A stretch of DNA of 64,000 nt, taken from the NCBI GenBank assembly GCA_017849435.1, contig JAFIGY010000022.1, forward strand, positions 211,821 through 275,820, written 5' to 3'. Shown one piece after another: positions 18,368-25,961 of this stretch. The stretch's first letter is position 1. Every line of letters begins with the position of its first letter. The translations under genes and the position numbers were made by a program. The notes below the pieces were generated by a model. That model searched no databases. It was not told where the DNA came from and saw only the letters and a program-made list of their open reading frames with translations. The DNA is from Chitinophaga niabensis (GTDB taxonomy: Bacteria; Bacteroidota; Bacteroidia; Chitinophagales; Chitinophagaceae).

Positions 18368-18882
18368 ATCTGGTCCTTGAACCGGCTGACGAGATACTGA
18401 AGATCTTTCATCGTGAACCGGGTCTTCAGATGCAACATCACCATCTCCCCTTCATCCTGCACCAGCAGCACAAGATGGTCCAGCCGGTCATCATTCCCGC
18501 TCCTGCTCAAAAAATGTACATTGCTGCCTTTGTGCCGCACTTCCATCAACGGCTCAAACTTTGCTTCTCTGGCCAGTTCTTCTTTCAATAACCGGATCGA
18601 TTCATCCGGAATCTTCTTCCCTTTGTCCATTTCAATGGTATAGACTTTCATGCTGCGCACTTTCTTCAGCGCCCATTTGATGTCTTTCGCATCTCCGTTG
18701 AAGGCGCTTTTAGGGATAAACCAACTGACGATGCGCAAGGGCAGGAAACTCAGGCCGATACGATGGGTTTCGGCAACGGGACTGAACTCATGGGAGAACC
18801 GGCAGAGTTGTTTCCGCTGTGCGGATGCCGGGCTGGCGGCCAGTATGGCGCATAAGGCGACAAGCAGGATGGAGCGGTACAT
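18364..18882 (-). CDS. DUF4252 domain-containing secreted protein
   Basis: A 172-residue protein with a signal peptide (cleavage after SAQ near residue 21) and a DUF4252 body, including MKVYTIEMDKG, LMEVRHKGSNVHFLSR and a C-terminal LHLKTRFTMKDLQYLV. It is the last gene of an operon that starts with an ECF sigma factor, and its upstream neighbour belongs to the same family. Two DUF4252 proteins behind a sigma/anti-sigma pair suggest envelope proteins that are targets or sensors of that sigma factor. The biochemical role is unknown. Confidence 0.82.
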   Translation of the reverse strand: MYRSILLVALCAILAASPASAQRKQLCRFSHEFSPVAETHRIGLSFLPLRIVSWFIPKSAFNGDAKDIKWALKKVRSMKVYTIEMDKGKKIPDESIRLLKEELAREAKFEPLMEVRHKGSNVHFLSRSGNDDRLDHLVLLVQDEGEMVMLHLKTRFTMKDLQYLVSRFKDQI

Positions 18883-18885
18883 AAG

Positions 18886-19410
18886 CTAAGGTTTCTTTTT
18901 AGGAAGTTTGCTGAGATTTTCGAATCCGTCGATCTTCACATCCTTGGCAATATCCGAGATCTCGTTGAGACTGAGATCTCCGAAGAGCGTCAACGCCAGG
19001 AAGGTGTCTGTGCTGCCGACGAGCATCACCAGTTCGCCGATGTTCCCTTTATTGTTCTCCTTCACCATGAACTTCACATCGGCATCCTTGCTGCGCACGC
19101 TCATCAGCTCTTCCAGTTCTGATGTGAGGAACTGTGCAGCTTCCCTGTACAAGCGTTGCCCGTCTTTCGCATCTTCTTTCACGAGAATACGCAGCCCTTT
19201 CAGTTTGCTGGTGACAGATGTGATCTTCTTGAAATCAGGATCGTCTGTGGCCACCTTGGAAAACATCGTGAACATTTTAGGTGTGATGTTAACCACGGTA
19301 AAGGCGGGATCATTCTGATATTTCTGGAAGAATTTATCGATAACGCTCTGCGCATGCAACAGTTCCGTGCTGCATAACACGATGATGAGCAGAAAAGATA
19401 GTCGTTTCAT
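18886..19410 (-). CDS. DUF4252 domain-containing secreted protein
   Basis: A 174-residue protein with a signal peptide (LLHAQ) and a DUF4252 domain: FFQKYQNDPAFTVVNITPKM, LKGLRILVKEDAKDGQ, LMSVRSKDADVKFMVKENN and the end LALTLFGDLSLNEISDIAKD. It resembles its downstream neighbour, which starts 3 bp after its stop, so the pair probably arose by duplication. It is third in the ECF sigma operon. Function unknown; the location suggests envelope stress or surface adaptation. Confidence 0.85.
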   Translation of the reverse strand: MKRLSFLLIIVLCSTELLHAQSVIDKFFQKYQNDPAFTVVNITPKMFTMFSKVATDDPDFKKITSVTSKLKGLRILVKEDAKDGQRLYREAAQFLTSELEELMSVRSKDADVKFMVKENNKGNIGELVMLVGSTDTFLALTLFGDLSLNEISDIAKDVKIDGFENLSKLPKKKP

Positions 19411-19466
19411 CTGTAATAAAGATTTTGTGTTACTGGTAATTGTTGATATGCAGTTCTAGAATAGCT

Positions 19467-19979
19467 TTAGTTATGACCACCCTGTACGATCTCCTGAGCT
19501 TCGCTGAAATAGCTGAGCTTCTCCATCTCTGTTTTTCCTTTGTTCAGGTGTTTTGAAATAAGCTGCAGTGCGCGTTGTGTTTCCTGGTAGGCGATCTTCG
19601 GATCATCGAACGTATCGCGGAAGGCCAGTTCAGGATTATTGCCGCCTGCGTGTTTATGCTGGAATTTGGTAACGGAATACCCTACTCCCACCGCCAGCAA
19701 CAACACCGCCGCATACTTCATCCAATGGTGCCAGAAAGGCCGGATGATCTTTGCGCTTTCGGGGTGTTCCCAGGGCGCGGGCACATCTGTAAAGAGTTCC
19801 GGCATCGGCATCTCCCCTTCTGCATGGAAATAACGGAACAGGGGCGCCGCTTCCATCAGGTCCACCGGCAGGGCATCCTCATGTTCTGCGTAGAACAGGC
19901 GCAACTGTGCTTCTTCTGCTTCGGTTGTCTCACAGGCCCAGTATTTTTCCAACAGAGCCCTGATGTCATTGTATTCCAT
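19467..19979 (-). CDS. Putative single-pass membrane anti-sigma factor
   Basis: A 170-residue protein with a cytoplasmic N-terminus (MEYNDIRALLEKYWACETTE), one membrane span at about residues 88-106 (MKYAAVLLLAVGVGYSV) and a periplasmic tail. The topology and its position directly after an ECF sigma gene, overlapping it by 14 bp, fit an anti-sigma factor. No zinc-binding His-x3-Cys-x2-Cys motif is visible, so it would be a non-ZAS type. The frame is open to 20024, but the ATG at 19979 gives the natural N-terminus. Confidence 0.75.
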   Translation of the reverse strand: MEYNDIRALLEKYWACETTEAEEAQLRLFYAEHEDALPVDLMEAAPLFRYFHAEGEMPMPELFTDVPAPWEHPESAKIIRPFWHHWMKYAAVLLLAVGVGYSVTKFQHKHAGGNNPELAFRDTFDDPKIAYQETQRALQLISKHLNKGKTEMEKLSYFSEAQEIVQGGHN

Positions 19980-20484
19980 ACACATGCAAATTTTGTAATT
20001 GCTCCCGTACCTGTTTCCTGGCACGGTGCAGGTTCACTTTCACTTCACTCATTTCTATATGCAGCACCTCTGCGATCTCCTGGTAACTCAAACCGTCGAT
20101 ATCCCGGAGTTGCAGAATGGTGCGGTATTTCTCGGGCAGTCCGCGTATAAGTCCATGCACCCTGCGCATCAGATCACTCCTCTCGGCTTGCTGGTGCGGC
20201 GTATGCTGATGCGCAGCGGGCACTTCCTGAGCGCGGTCCAGATCATCGGTGATCCGGTACTTTTTGCTCTTGAGCTTGTCCAGCGCCAGGTTCCGCGTGA
20301 TGCGCATACACCAGGCTTCCAGGTTCTGGAGTTCACCCATTTTTTCCTTGTTGTGCCACACCTTTACGAAGGCATCCTGGATAATGTCTTTGGCGTCTTC
20401 CTCGTTGCCCAAAAGATGCAGCGCGAAGCGGAAGAGCTTCTGCTTGATAGGCATGATCTGGTTGAGGAATACTTCTGACGACAT
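19966..20484 (-). CDS. ECF-type RNA polymerase sigma factor (sigma-70 family)
   Basis: A 172-residue sigma factor. Region 2 is visible as NEEDAKDIIQDAFVKVWHN followed by LEAWCMRITRNLALDKLKSKK. Region 4 is LPEKYRTILQLRDIDGLSYQ with EIAEVLHIEMSEVKVNLHRA. It directs RNA polymerase to a dedicated promoter set and is normally held by the anti-sigma factor encoded next. It is the first gene of a four-gene operon with the anti-sigma and two DUF4252 genes. ECF operons usually autoregulate, but I could not identify its promoter. Confidence 0.93.
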   Translation of the reverse strand: MSSEVFLNQIMPIKQKLFRFALHLLGNEEDAKDIIQDAFVKVWHNKEKMGELQNLEAWCMRITRNLALDKLKSKKYRITDDLDRAQEVPAAHQHTPHQQAERSDLMRRVHGLIRGLPEKYRTILQLRDIDGLSYQEIAEVLHIEMSEVKVNLHRARKQVREQLQNLHVYGIQ

Positions 20485-20598
20485 TTTCAGTTTTTAGTTT
20501 GGCGGAAGGAGGCATTCCTTCGGTGCGATACAATAGGAAGACGACCCGCCTGACCGTTTGTTACAAAATAACAGAAAAAAAATCAGGGCTACTGGAAA

Positions 20599-21657
20599 TC
20601 AGTTACTTAAACGGATACGGGGGTCAATAATGCTGTAGAGAAGATCCGCCAGGAGGTTGATCACCACAAAAATGCCGGCGGTAAAGAGCACAGCGCCCAT
20701 TACCACGGGGAAATCGAATTTTTCGAGGGCGTCTACGGTCACTTTTCCGATGCCTTTCCATCCGAAGATGTATTCCACGAAGAATGCCCCCGCCAACAGT
20801 TCTGCGAACCATCCGGTGATGGCGGTGATCACAGGGTTGAGGGCGTTGCGGAGCGCGTGACGGTAGAGGATGGCGGTTTGACCAAGCCCTTTGGCGTAAG
20901 CCGTGCGGATATAATCCTGATTCAGCACATCCAGCATGGCGCTGCGGGTGAGTTGCACAATGATGGCCAGCGGCCTTATGCCGAGGGTAATGGCGGGGAG
21001 GATGAGGTTCCGGAGGTTGAGGATCCTGCCGTCGAATGGATCGATATCGAAAAGACTGCCGGTCATATATAAACCCGTGTAATCGCTCCATACGAATCCG
21101 AACAGGTAAGCCAGCACGATCCCCGCAAAGAATGACGGCGCCGAAATGCCGATCACACTGGCGAATACGGCGCTGGTATCCATCCAGGTATTCTGTTTTA
21201 CAGCAGAAAGTACTCCCAGCGCTATGCCCACAACGGTGGCAAAGATCATTGCCGCCAAAGCCAGTACGAGGGTACCCGGCAGGGCTTCGGTCAATATTTC
21301 CCACACATCCTTCTTGCCCTGGTAGCTCCGGCGGAGGTACGGGGTTTTGATCACCAGCGCCTGATTTCCCCCAACGCTGAAAAGGGCATATCCGTTCAGG
21401 GATTCTTTCAGTTCCTGCCTCGAATGGATGCCGATGGGCGAAAGATCATTGAGATATAAAAGAAATTGTATGCTTTTGGGCTGATCAAGATGCAACTCCT
21501 TCCGCACATTCTCCAAAGAAGCCACGTCTGCCCGCTGCCCCAGTGTAAGCCGCGCAGGATCCGCGGGCAACACATTGAAGAGCAGGAAGATGACGATCAC
21601 CACGCCGAGGAGGACGAGGATGCCGTAACCCAGCTTGCGTATGAAGAAGCGGAACAT
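20599..21657 (-). CDS. Peptide ABC transporter permease (DppB/OppB type)
   Basis: A 352-residue inner-membrane permease. It has an N-terminal membrane segment (ILVLLGVVIVIFLLFNVLP), a long periplasmic loop typical of DppB/OppB, and several further spans. An EAA-like coupling loop reads AYAKGLGQTAILYRHALRNA. Its start codon abuts the stop of the BT_3928 gene, so it is translated from the same message. The substrate-binding protein at 14723-16333 is the likely partner. No DppC-type permease or ATPase is beside it, so the transporter is split in the genome. Confidence 0.9.
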   Translation of the reverse strand: MFRFFIRKLGYGILVLLGVVIVIFLLFNVLPADPARLTLGQRADVASLENVRKELHLDQPKSIQFLLYLNDLSPIGIHSRQELKESLNGYALFSVGGNQALVIKTPYLRRSYQGKKDVWEILTEALPGTLVLALAAMIFATVVGIALGVLSAVKQNTWMDTSAVFASVIGISAPSFFAGIVLAYLFGFVWSDYTGLYMTGSLFDIDPFDGRILNLRNLILPAITLGIRPLAIIVQLTRSAMLDVLNQDYIRTAYAKGLGQTAILYRHALRNALNPVITAITGWFAELLAGAFFVEYIFGWKGIGKVTVDALEKFDFPVVMGAVLFTAGIFVVINLLADLLYSIIDPRIRLSN

Positions 21658-22746
21658 CTAGGGAATATCGTTATAATGCCATTTGCCTTTAATGGTTCCC
21701 CTGTCCAGCAGTATCAGGCAGGGTGTACTGCGACCGGCGGTCTTGATAGCTGTACCATCCATCTGCAGAAATTGGAAATCCAGTCCGCGTACAGTTTTGA
21801 ACTGTTCCACCGCATCTTTGGGCGAGCTTGTGATACCAAAGATCACCAGTTTGCCTTCTTTGGCCTGTTGCTGCAATGCCTGTATCTTCTTTTCCCATCC
21901 TTTACCGGCTTCCTGTACATCGCGCACCAGCAACAGGTATACGGGCAGGCTTTCCATTAATACCGCACGGTTCTGGTTATTGCCGTCGAAATCTGTAAGG
22001 ATGAAATCCTTGATCGCAGGTTCTGCATTACCTTTCTTCACGAGCTTATCCTTCCGGTCCACATATTTCCATGTAGAATCCTGCCAGGGATAATTCTCGG
22101 TGGTAAATTCCTGCTGTTTGCCATCCTTTTCATAAATGAGCACCATTTCATAAACATCCGGCGTAGAACCGGGCGGCACTTTCATTTTTTGGGGAATGTT
22201 GTTGCCCACTTTGTAAGGCAGGCAGTCCACCACCGGGAGATGCGCGAGCGTATACCATTGCAGCACTACGGGGAAAAGCACAGCCAGTATCATGACGATG
22301 CCGGTGGCCTTGCCGGAGAACAGCGGCCTGATGTGGTTGCGGCAAATGAAGATCACGATGATCAGGGCCAGCAGAACAACGTCTTTCCAGAATGACTGAG
22401 CGGCAGTGAGCCTGATACAGTCGCCAAAACAACCGCACTCGCGGATCTTACCGCTGAAGAGCGCAAAACCTGTGAGGAAAGTAAAGAATATGATGAGCAG
22501 GAGCAACAGAAAGGAAAAGATGCGCATCCGGTATCCCAGCAGCACAGCGAACCCTGCAATGATCTCAAAAGCGTTCATGATCAGGGAAAATGCCAGGGAG
22601 AAGGGTACGAGGAAAGGCAGATGCAGCACCTCGAAAAACTCGTCCATCTTATAACTCAGGCCCAATGGGTCATTCGCCTTGATAAGACCGGAGAAGATAA
22701 ACAATACCCCAACAAGGATGCGCGACAGGATTACGATTGGTTTCAT
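21658..22746 (-). CDS. BT_3928 family protein (DoxX/MauE membrane domain plus thioredoxin-like domain)
   Basis: A 362-residue fusion. Residues 1-150 form a four-helix DoxX/MauE-like membrane domain starting MKPIVILSRILVGVLFIFSG, with a cysteine cluster ECGCFGDC. The C-terminal half is thioredoxin-like (VYLLLVRDVQEAGKGWEKKI and STPCLILLDRG, the cis-Pro region) but has no CxxC active site. The frame extends to 22821, but the start at 22746 matches the family. Member proteins are common in Bacteroidota beside DUF1599 genes, as here. The likely area is redox or quinone-linked membrane chemistry, unproven. Confidence 0.85.
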   Translation of the reverse strand: MKPIVILSRILVGVLFIFSGLIKANDPLGLSYKMDEFFEVLHLPFLVPFSLAFSLIMNAFEIIAGFAVLLGYRMRIFSFLLLLLIIFFTFLTGFALFSGKIRECGCFGDCIRLTAAQSFWKDVVLLALIIVIFICRNHIRPLFSGKATGIVMILAVLFPVVLQWYTLAHLPVVDCLPYKVGNNIPQKMKVPPGSTPDVYEMVLIYEKDGKQQEFTTENYPWQDSTWKYVDRKDKLVKKGNAEPAIKDFILTDFDGNNQNRAVLMESLPVYLLLVRDVQEAGKGWEKKIQALQQQAKEGKLVIFGITSSPKDAVEQFKTVRGLDFQFLQMDGTAIKTAGRSTPCLILLDRGTIKGKWHYNDIP

Positions 22747-22789
22747 GCGGAAAAGTAAAAAATTCAATGTAAAGATTAAAAATAATGAA

Positions 22790-23329
22790 TTACTTCCTTT
22801 CATCCAGCTGGATGAGCGCAAATACGGCGTAATTCACGATATCCACATAATTGGCATCCATTCCTTCCGAGATCAGTGTTTTCCCTTCATTGCGAAGGAT
22901 CTGTTTGATGCGGAGCAGTTTGGTAAGGATAAGGTCAGCAAAGGATTCCTGGCTCATGTCCCGCCAGGCTTCGCCATAATCATGGTTCTTATCCTGCATC
23001 ACACCATAAATGAAAGATATCTTCTCATCATACAACCGTGAAACGGTTTCTACAGGCAGGTCTTCGTAAGGATCATCCGGTAATTCCATCTGTATCAAAG
23101 CAATCACCCCGTAATTCACGATACCCCGGAACTCTCCGCCGATATCGTCAGATACCTTCTGCTTTCCAAGCTCCTGGATATTACGGATGCGCTGGGCTTT
23201 GATGAAGATCTGGTCAACGATCGATATAGGCCGCAACACCCGCCAGGAAGTACCATAGTCCTTTGTTTTCTTGATGAATATATCCTTGCAGCCGCTGATC
23301 ACTCCCTGATATTGTTCCTGTGTGCCCAT
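22790..23329 (-). CDS. DUF1599 protein with internal duplication
   Basis: A 179-residue cytoplasmic protein of the DUF1599 family. Two similar halves are evident: KTKDYGTSWR, KAQRIRNIQELG and GIVNYGVIALIQME in the first, KNHDYGEAWR, KLLRIKQILRNEG and DIVNYAVFALIQLDE in the second. Each half looks like a helical MazG-like nucleotide-pyrophosphatase-type fold, but the identity of any substrate is inference. It heads an operon with BT_3928 and the ABC permease and diverges from folP across 81 bp. Confidence 0.88.
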   Translation of the reverse strand: MGTQEQYQGVISGCKDIFIKKTKDYGTSWRVLRPISIVDQIFIKAQRIRNIQELGKQKVSDDIGGEFRGIVNYGVIALIQMELPDDPYEDLPVETVSRLYDEKISFIYGVMQDKNHDYGEAWRDMSQESFADLILTKLLRIKQILRNEGKTLISEGMDANYVDIVNYAVFALIQLDERK

Positions 23330-23410
23330 AGATCAATTATGAATTAACTGCGAATTACGCGCTTTTTTATGATAATTTTACCCTATTTACCATTCGTAAT
23401 TCGTAATTAA

Positions 23411-24247
23411 ATGAACCGTTTCACCATCCGGTGCCGGGGAAAGCTGACAGACCTGTCGAAGCCCCTGGTGATGGGGATCATCAATATCACAGACGATTCT
23501 TTCTTCGCGGAAAGTCGTACCCGTGAGCTGCATCATATCGTAGAGCGGGCCGGTGACATGCTGCAACAGGGCGCCGCCATGCTGGACATTGGCGCACAGA
23601 GCACCCGCCCCGGCGCCCCCGAAACAGGTCCGGATAAAGAACTGGAACGATTACTCCCCGCCCTGCACGCCATCCTGCATCACTACCCGGACGCAATACT
23701 GTCCATCGACACCTATCATGCAGCGGTAGCAGAGAAATGCATCCTTGCCGGCGCGTCCATCGTGAACGATATCAGCGCCGGCGATATGGATCCGCAGATG
23801 CTGCGCACCGTAGCCAGACTACAGGTTCCGTTCATCGCCATGCATATGAAAGGCACTCCTGCCGATATGCAGAAGAACCCTCAGTATGAGGACGTTGTCC
23901 GGGAAGTACTCGATTACTTTATCCGGAAAGTGGCACAATGCCGCGAAGCCGGTATCCGGGATGTGATCATTGATCCCGGTTTCGGATTTGGCAAAACACT
24001 GGAACATAACTACCGGCTGTTGAAAGAAATGGAAGTGCTGCACATGCTGCAAACGCCGCTGCTGGTAGGCGTTTCCAGAAAGTCCATGGTATACCGGCTG
24101 CTGGGTAACACCGCAGCGGATGCACTGAACGGTACTACGGTATTGCATACACTGGCTTTAGAGAAAGGTGCTTCCATCCTGCGGGTGCACGACGTAAAAG
24201 CCGCTACGGAAGCCATTCACATCGTTTCTTATCTGCAGGCGCTGTAG
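23411..24247 (+). CDS. folP: Dihydropteroate synthase
   Basis: A 278-residue TIM-barrel enzyme that joins p-aminobenzoate to dihydropterin pyrophosphate in folate synthesis, the target of sulfonamides. Seen: VMGIINITDDSFF (the family motif is usually N-x-T-P-D-S-F, here T-D-D-S), DIGAQSTRPGAP, SIDTYHA, GASIVNDIS, HMKGTPADMQ, IIDPGFGFGKT, VGVSRKSM and the C-terminal LRVHDVKA. cdaA follows after 27 bp, a frequent Bacteroidota pairing. The leader contains repeated ATTCGTAATT units but no exact promoter match. Confidence 0.96.
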   Translation: MNRFTIRCRGKLTDLSKPLVMGIINITDDSFFAESRTRELHHIVERAGDMLQQGAAMLDIGAQSTRPGAPETGPDKELERLLPALHAILHHYPDAILSIDTYHAAVAEKCILAGASIVNDISAGDMDPQMLRTVARLQVPFIAMHMKGTPADMQKNPQYEDVVREVLDYFIRKVAQCREAGIRDVIIDPGFGFGKTLEHNYRLLKEMEVLHMLQTPLLVGVSRKSMVYRLLGNTAADALNGTTVLHTLALEKGASILRVHDVKAATEAIHIVSYLQAL

Positions 24248-24274
24248 CTGCACAAATATTTCTATTTTTACAGG

Positions 24275-25084
24275 ATGAAGGAAGTATATCAATTTTATGG
24301 ATTTGAGTTTCGCTGGTTGAACGTTCTGGACCTGTTGATCGTAATTTTTCTGGTGATCCAGCTTTACCGGCTGCTAAAAGGCAGTCTCGCCTTCAATATC
24401 TTCATCGGCCTGCTGATGGTGTATGCGGCGTTCTTTCTCGTGCGCGCCCTGCAGATGCCTATTCTGACCAGTATCCTTGGTAATTTTATCAATATCGGAC
24501 TGATCGCTATCATCATCATCTTTCAACCCGAGATCCGCAAATTTTTACTCGTACTGGGGAAGAAAACACCACTCAGCAAAGACAGTTTCTTCACCAAATT
24601 ATTCCTGCCTGACCGCTTCAAGAGTTATAAGGAAGAAGAAAATATCATCAGCGAGGTGATCATTGCCGTGAGTCACATGATGGCCAGCCAGACCGGGGCC
24701 CTCATCGTGATCGCCACCACTTACCGCGTGAAATTCGATACCGCCAGCAGCATTTCCATCGACGGGAATGTGAGCGCCAAGCTGATAGAAAGTATTTTCG
24801 AGAAGAACAGTCCCCTCCACGACGGTGCGCTGATTGTTGTTGGGAACAAGATACTGGCCGCCAAGGTGATACTGCCCGTTTCCGAAAATCCCAACCTCCC
24901 CACCCGCATCGGCATGCGGCACCGTTCGGCCGTAGGCATCACAGAACACAGCGATAATCTGGCCATCATCGTTTCCGAGGAGCGTGGGCACGTCTCTTAT
25001 GCGCAGGACGGGCAACTGACGCAGAACGTTTCCCTTGAGGAGTTGAAAGTAAAGCTGTATGAAGTGCTGGTAGACGGATACTGA
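24275..25084 (+). CDS. cdaA: Diadenylate cyclase
   Basis: A 269-residue membrane-bound c-di-AMP synthase. Three N-terminal membrane spans (about residues 15-90) precede a DAC domain (about 115-260) with the catalytic HDGALIV and GMRHRSAVG motifs. It converts two ATP into c-di-AMP, which controls potassium and osmotic balance in many bacteria. It lies directly after folP and is probably co-transcribed. No regulator such as CdaR is adjacent. Confidence 0.95.
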   Translation: MKEVYQFYGFEFRWLNVLDLLIVIFLVIQLYRLLKGSLAFNIFIGLLMVYAAFFLVRALQMPILTSILGNFINIGLIAIIIIFQPEIRKFLLVLGKKTPLSKDSFFTKLFLPDRFKSYKEEENIISEVIIAVSHMMASQTGALIVIATTYRVKFDTASSISIDGNVSAKLIESIFEKNSPLHDGALIVVGNKILAAKVILPVSENPNLPTRIGMRHRSAVGITEHSDNLAIIVSEERGHVSYAQDGQLTQNVSLEELKVKLYEVLVDGY

Positions 25085-25103
25085 TACCTCCCGAAAAGCA
25101 AAG

Positions 25104-25125
25104 TCCCCCCGCTATCGCGAGGGGA
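25104..25125 (+). terminator. Possible weak terminator hairpin after cdaA
   Basis: TCCCC (25104-25108) and CGC (25110-25112) pair with GCG and GGGGA (25117-25125) around TATC, with one mismatch. It lies 20 bp after the cdaA stop. No T-run follows, so termination is uncertain. Confidence 0.3.
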
Positions 25126-25165
25126 TCAATGTTTGGGGGGATGTTGTTTATAAATAATAAAGTAA

Positions 25166-25447
25166 TTAATCAAGTCGTATATCCAGCGCCTGCTCCCGGA
25201 CTCTCATCACATATTTCCCTGCCGGAAGGCTTTGTAACTGTAACGTATACACGCCGTTTTTATGTCCGCCCTGTAAAGGGATCATTCTCACCGGCACCTG
25301 CTGATCATCATAAATGGTACATTGTACCGTTCCTTTCTCCCGTTCCATCATTCCTATGCAAACGCATACCGTCCCTTTCTCGGCAGGTAGCTGTCTTAAC
25401 GCAGGATTTCCGGAAAACAGAAATAATAATACACTCCAGATATACAT
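25166..25447 (-). CDS. Small secreted protein of unknown function
   Basis: A 93-residue protein with a hydrophobic N-terminus (MYIWSVLLFLFSG). The C-terminal part reads like a beta-sandwich strand pair (GVYTLQLQSLPAGKYVMRV), a pattern common in Bacteroidota surface proteins and sorting domains. The opposite strand also has an open frame (25129-25449), but this one has the more protein-like composition and a signal sequence. No known family is recognised. It stands between the convergent cdaA unit and yraN. Confidence 0.55.
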   Translation of the reverse strand: MYIWSVLLFLFSGNPALRQLPAEKGTVCVCIGMMEREKGTVQCTIYDDQQVPVRMIPLQGGHKNGVYTLQLQSLPAGKYVMRVREQALDIRLD

Positions 25448-25569
25448 AAGAAGCCGTTTGGTGGATGATGTTCCAGGCTCTTACAGGAGATGATTAAAAG
25501 ATCAGGTAAACAAATATACGACAATTTATATCTTTCAAAGATTGAATTTGTTAACTCCCCGTTAACCAA

Positions 25570-25926
25570 TCAGAAGGCATCCTCCAGGTGCAGAACCTCG
25601 GGGGCACTTTCAGGTGCTAATATAATGGAAATGATGTCAAAACGTATGTGATCCGGGTATAAATGATATTGTTCCATATATCTGTCCGCTGCCTGCAAAA
25701 GAAGCTGCTGCTTGTGGGAATGCACGGCCTCCTCGGGCATCCCGAAAGCCTGTCCGCTACGGGTTTTTACTTCCACAAAAACAAGGGTATTGTCCTGCCG
25801 CGCAACGATGTCGATCTCCTTGCGGCCATACCTCCAGTTCATATGCAGTATCCCGTACTGCCGTTCGCGAAGGAAATCAGCGGCCAGCTGCTCTCCCTTT
25901 TTCCCTAACACCTGATGAGATGCCAT
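25570..25926 (-). CDS. YraN family protein (UPF0102)
   Basis: A 118-residue protein with a restriction-endonuclease-like fold. The motif GRKEIDIVARQDNTLVFVEV followed by KTRSG gives the Asp and Glu-x-Lys of a PD-(D/E)xK centre. The N-terminal GKKGEQLAADFLRERQY is the family's first helix. YraN proteins are thought to act on DNA or RNA structures, but a defined substrate is lacking. It diverges from manA across 35 bp. Confidence 0.93.
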   Translation of the reverse strand: MASHQVLGKKGEQLAADFLRERQYGILHMNWRYGRKEIDIVARQDNTLVFVEVKTRSGQAFGMPEEAVHSHKQQLLLQAADRYMEQYHLYPDHIRFDIISIILAPESAPEVLHLEDAF

Positions 25927-25961
25927 GTGATTTTTCTATTTTTACAACTTAACAATGGATC

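Noticed and set aside
23340-23410. Repeated ATTCGTAATT units before folP as an operator
   Set aside because: The repeats are short, AT-rich and imperfect. No symmetry or promoter consensus supports a regulatory call.
25129-25449. A 106-codon plus-strand frame opposite the small secreted protein
   Set aside because: It lacks a recognisable signal or domain. The minus-strand frame has a hydrophobic N-terminus and beta-strand pattern.
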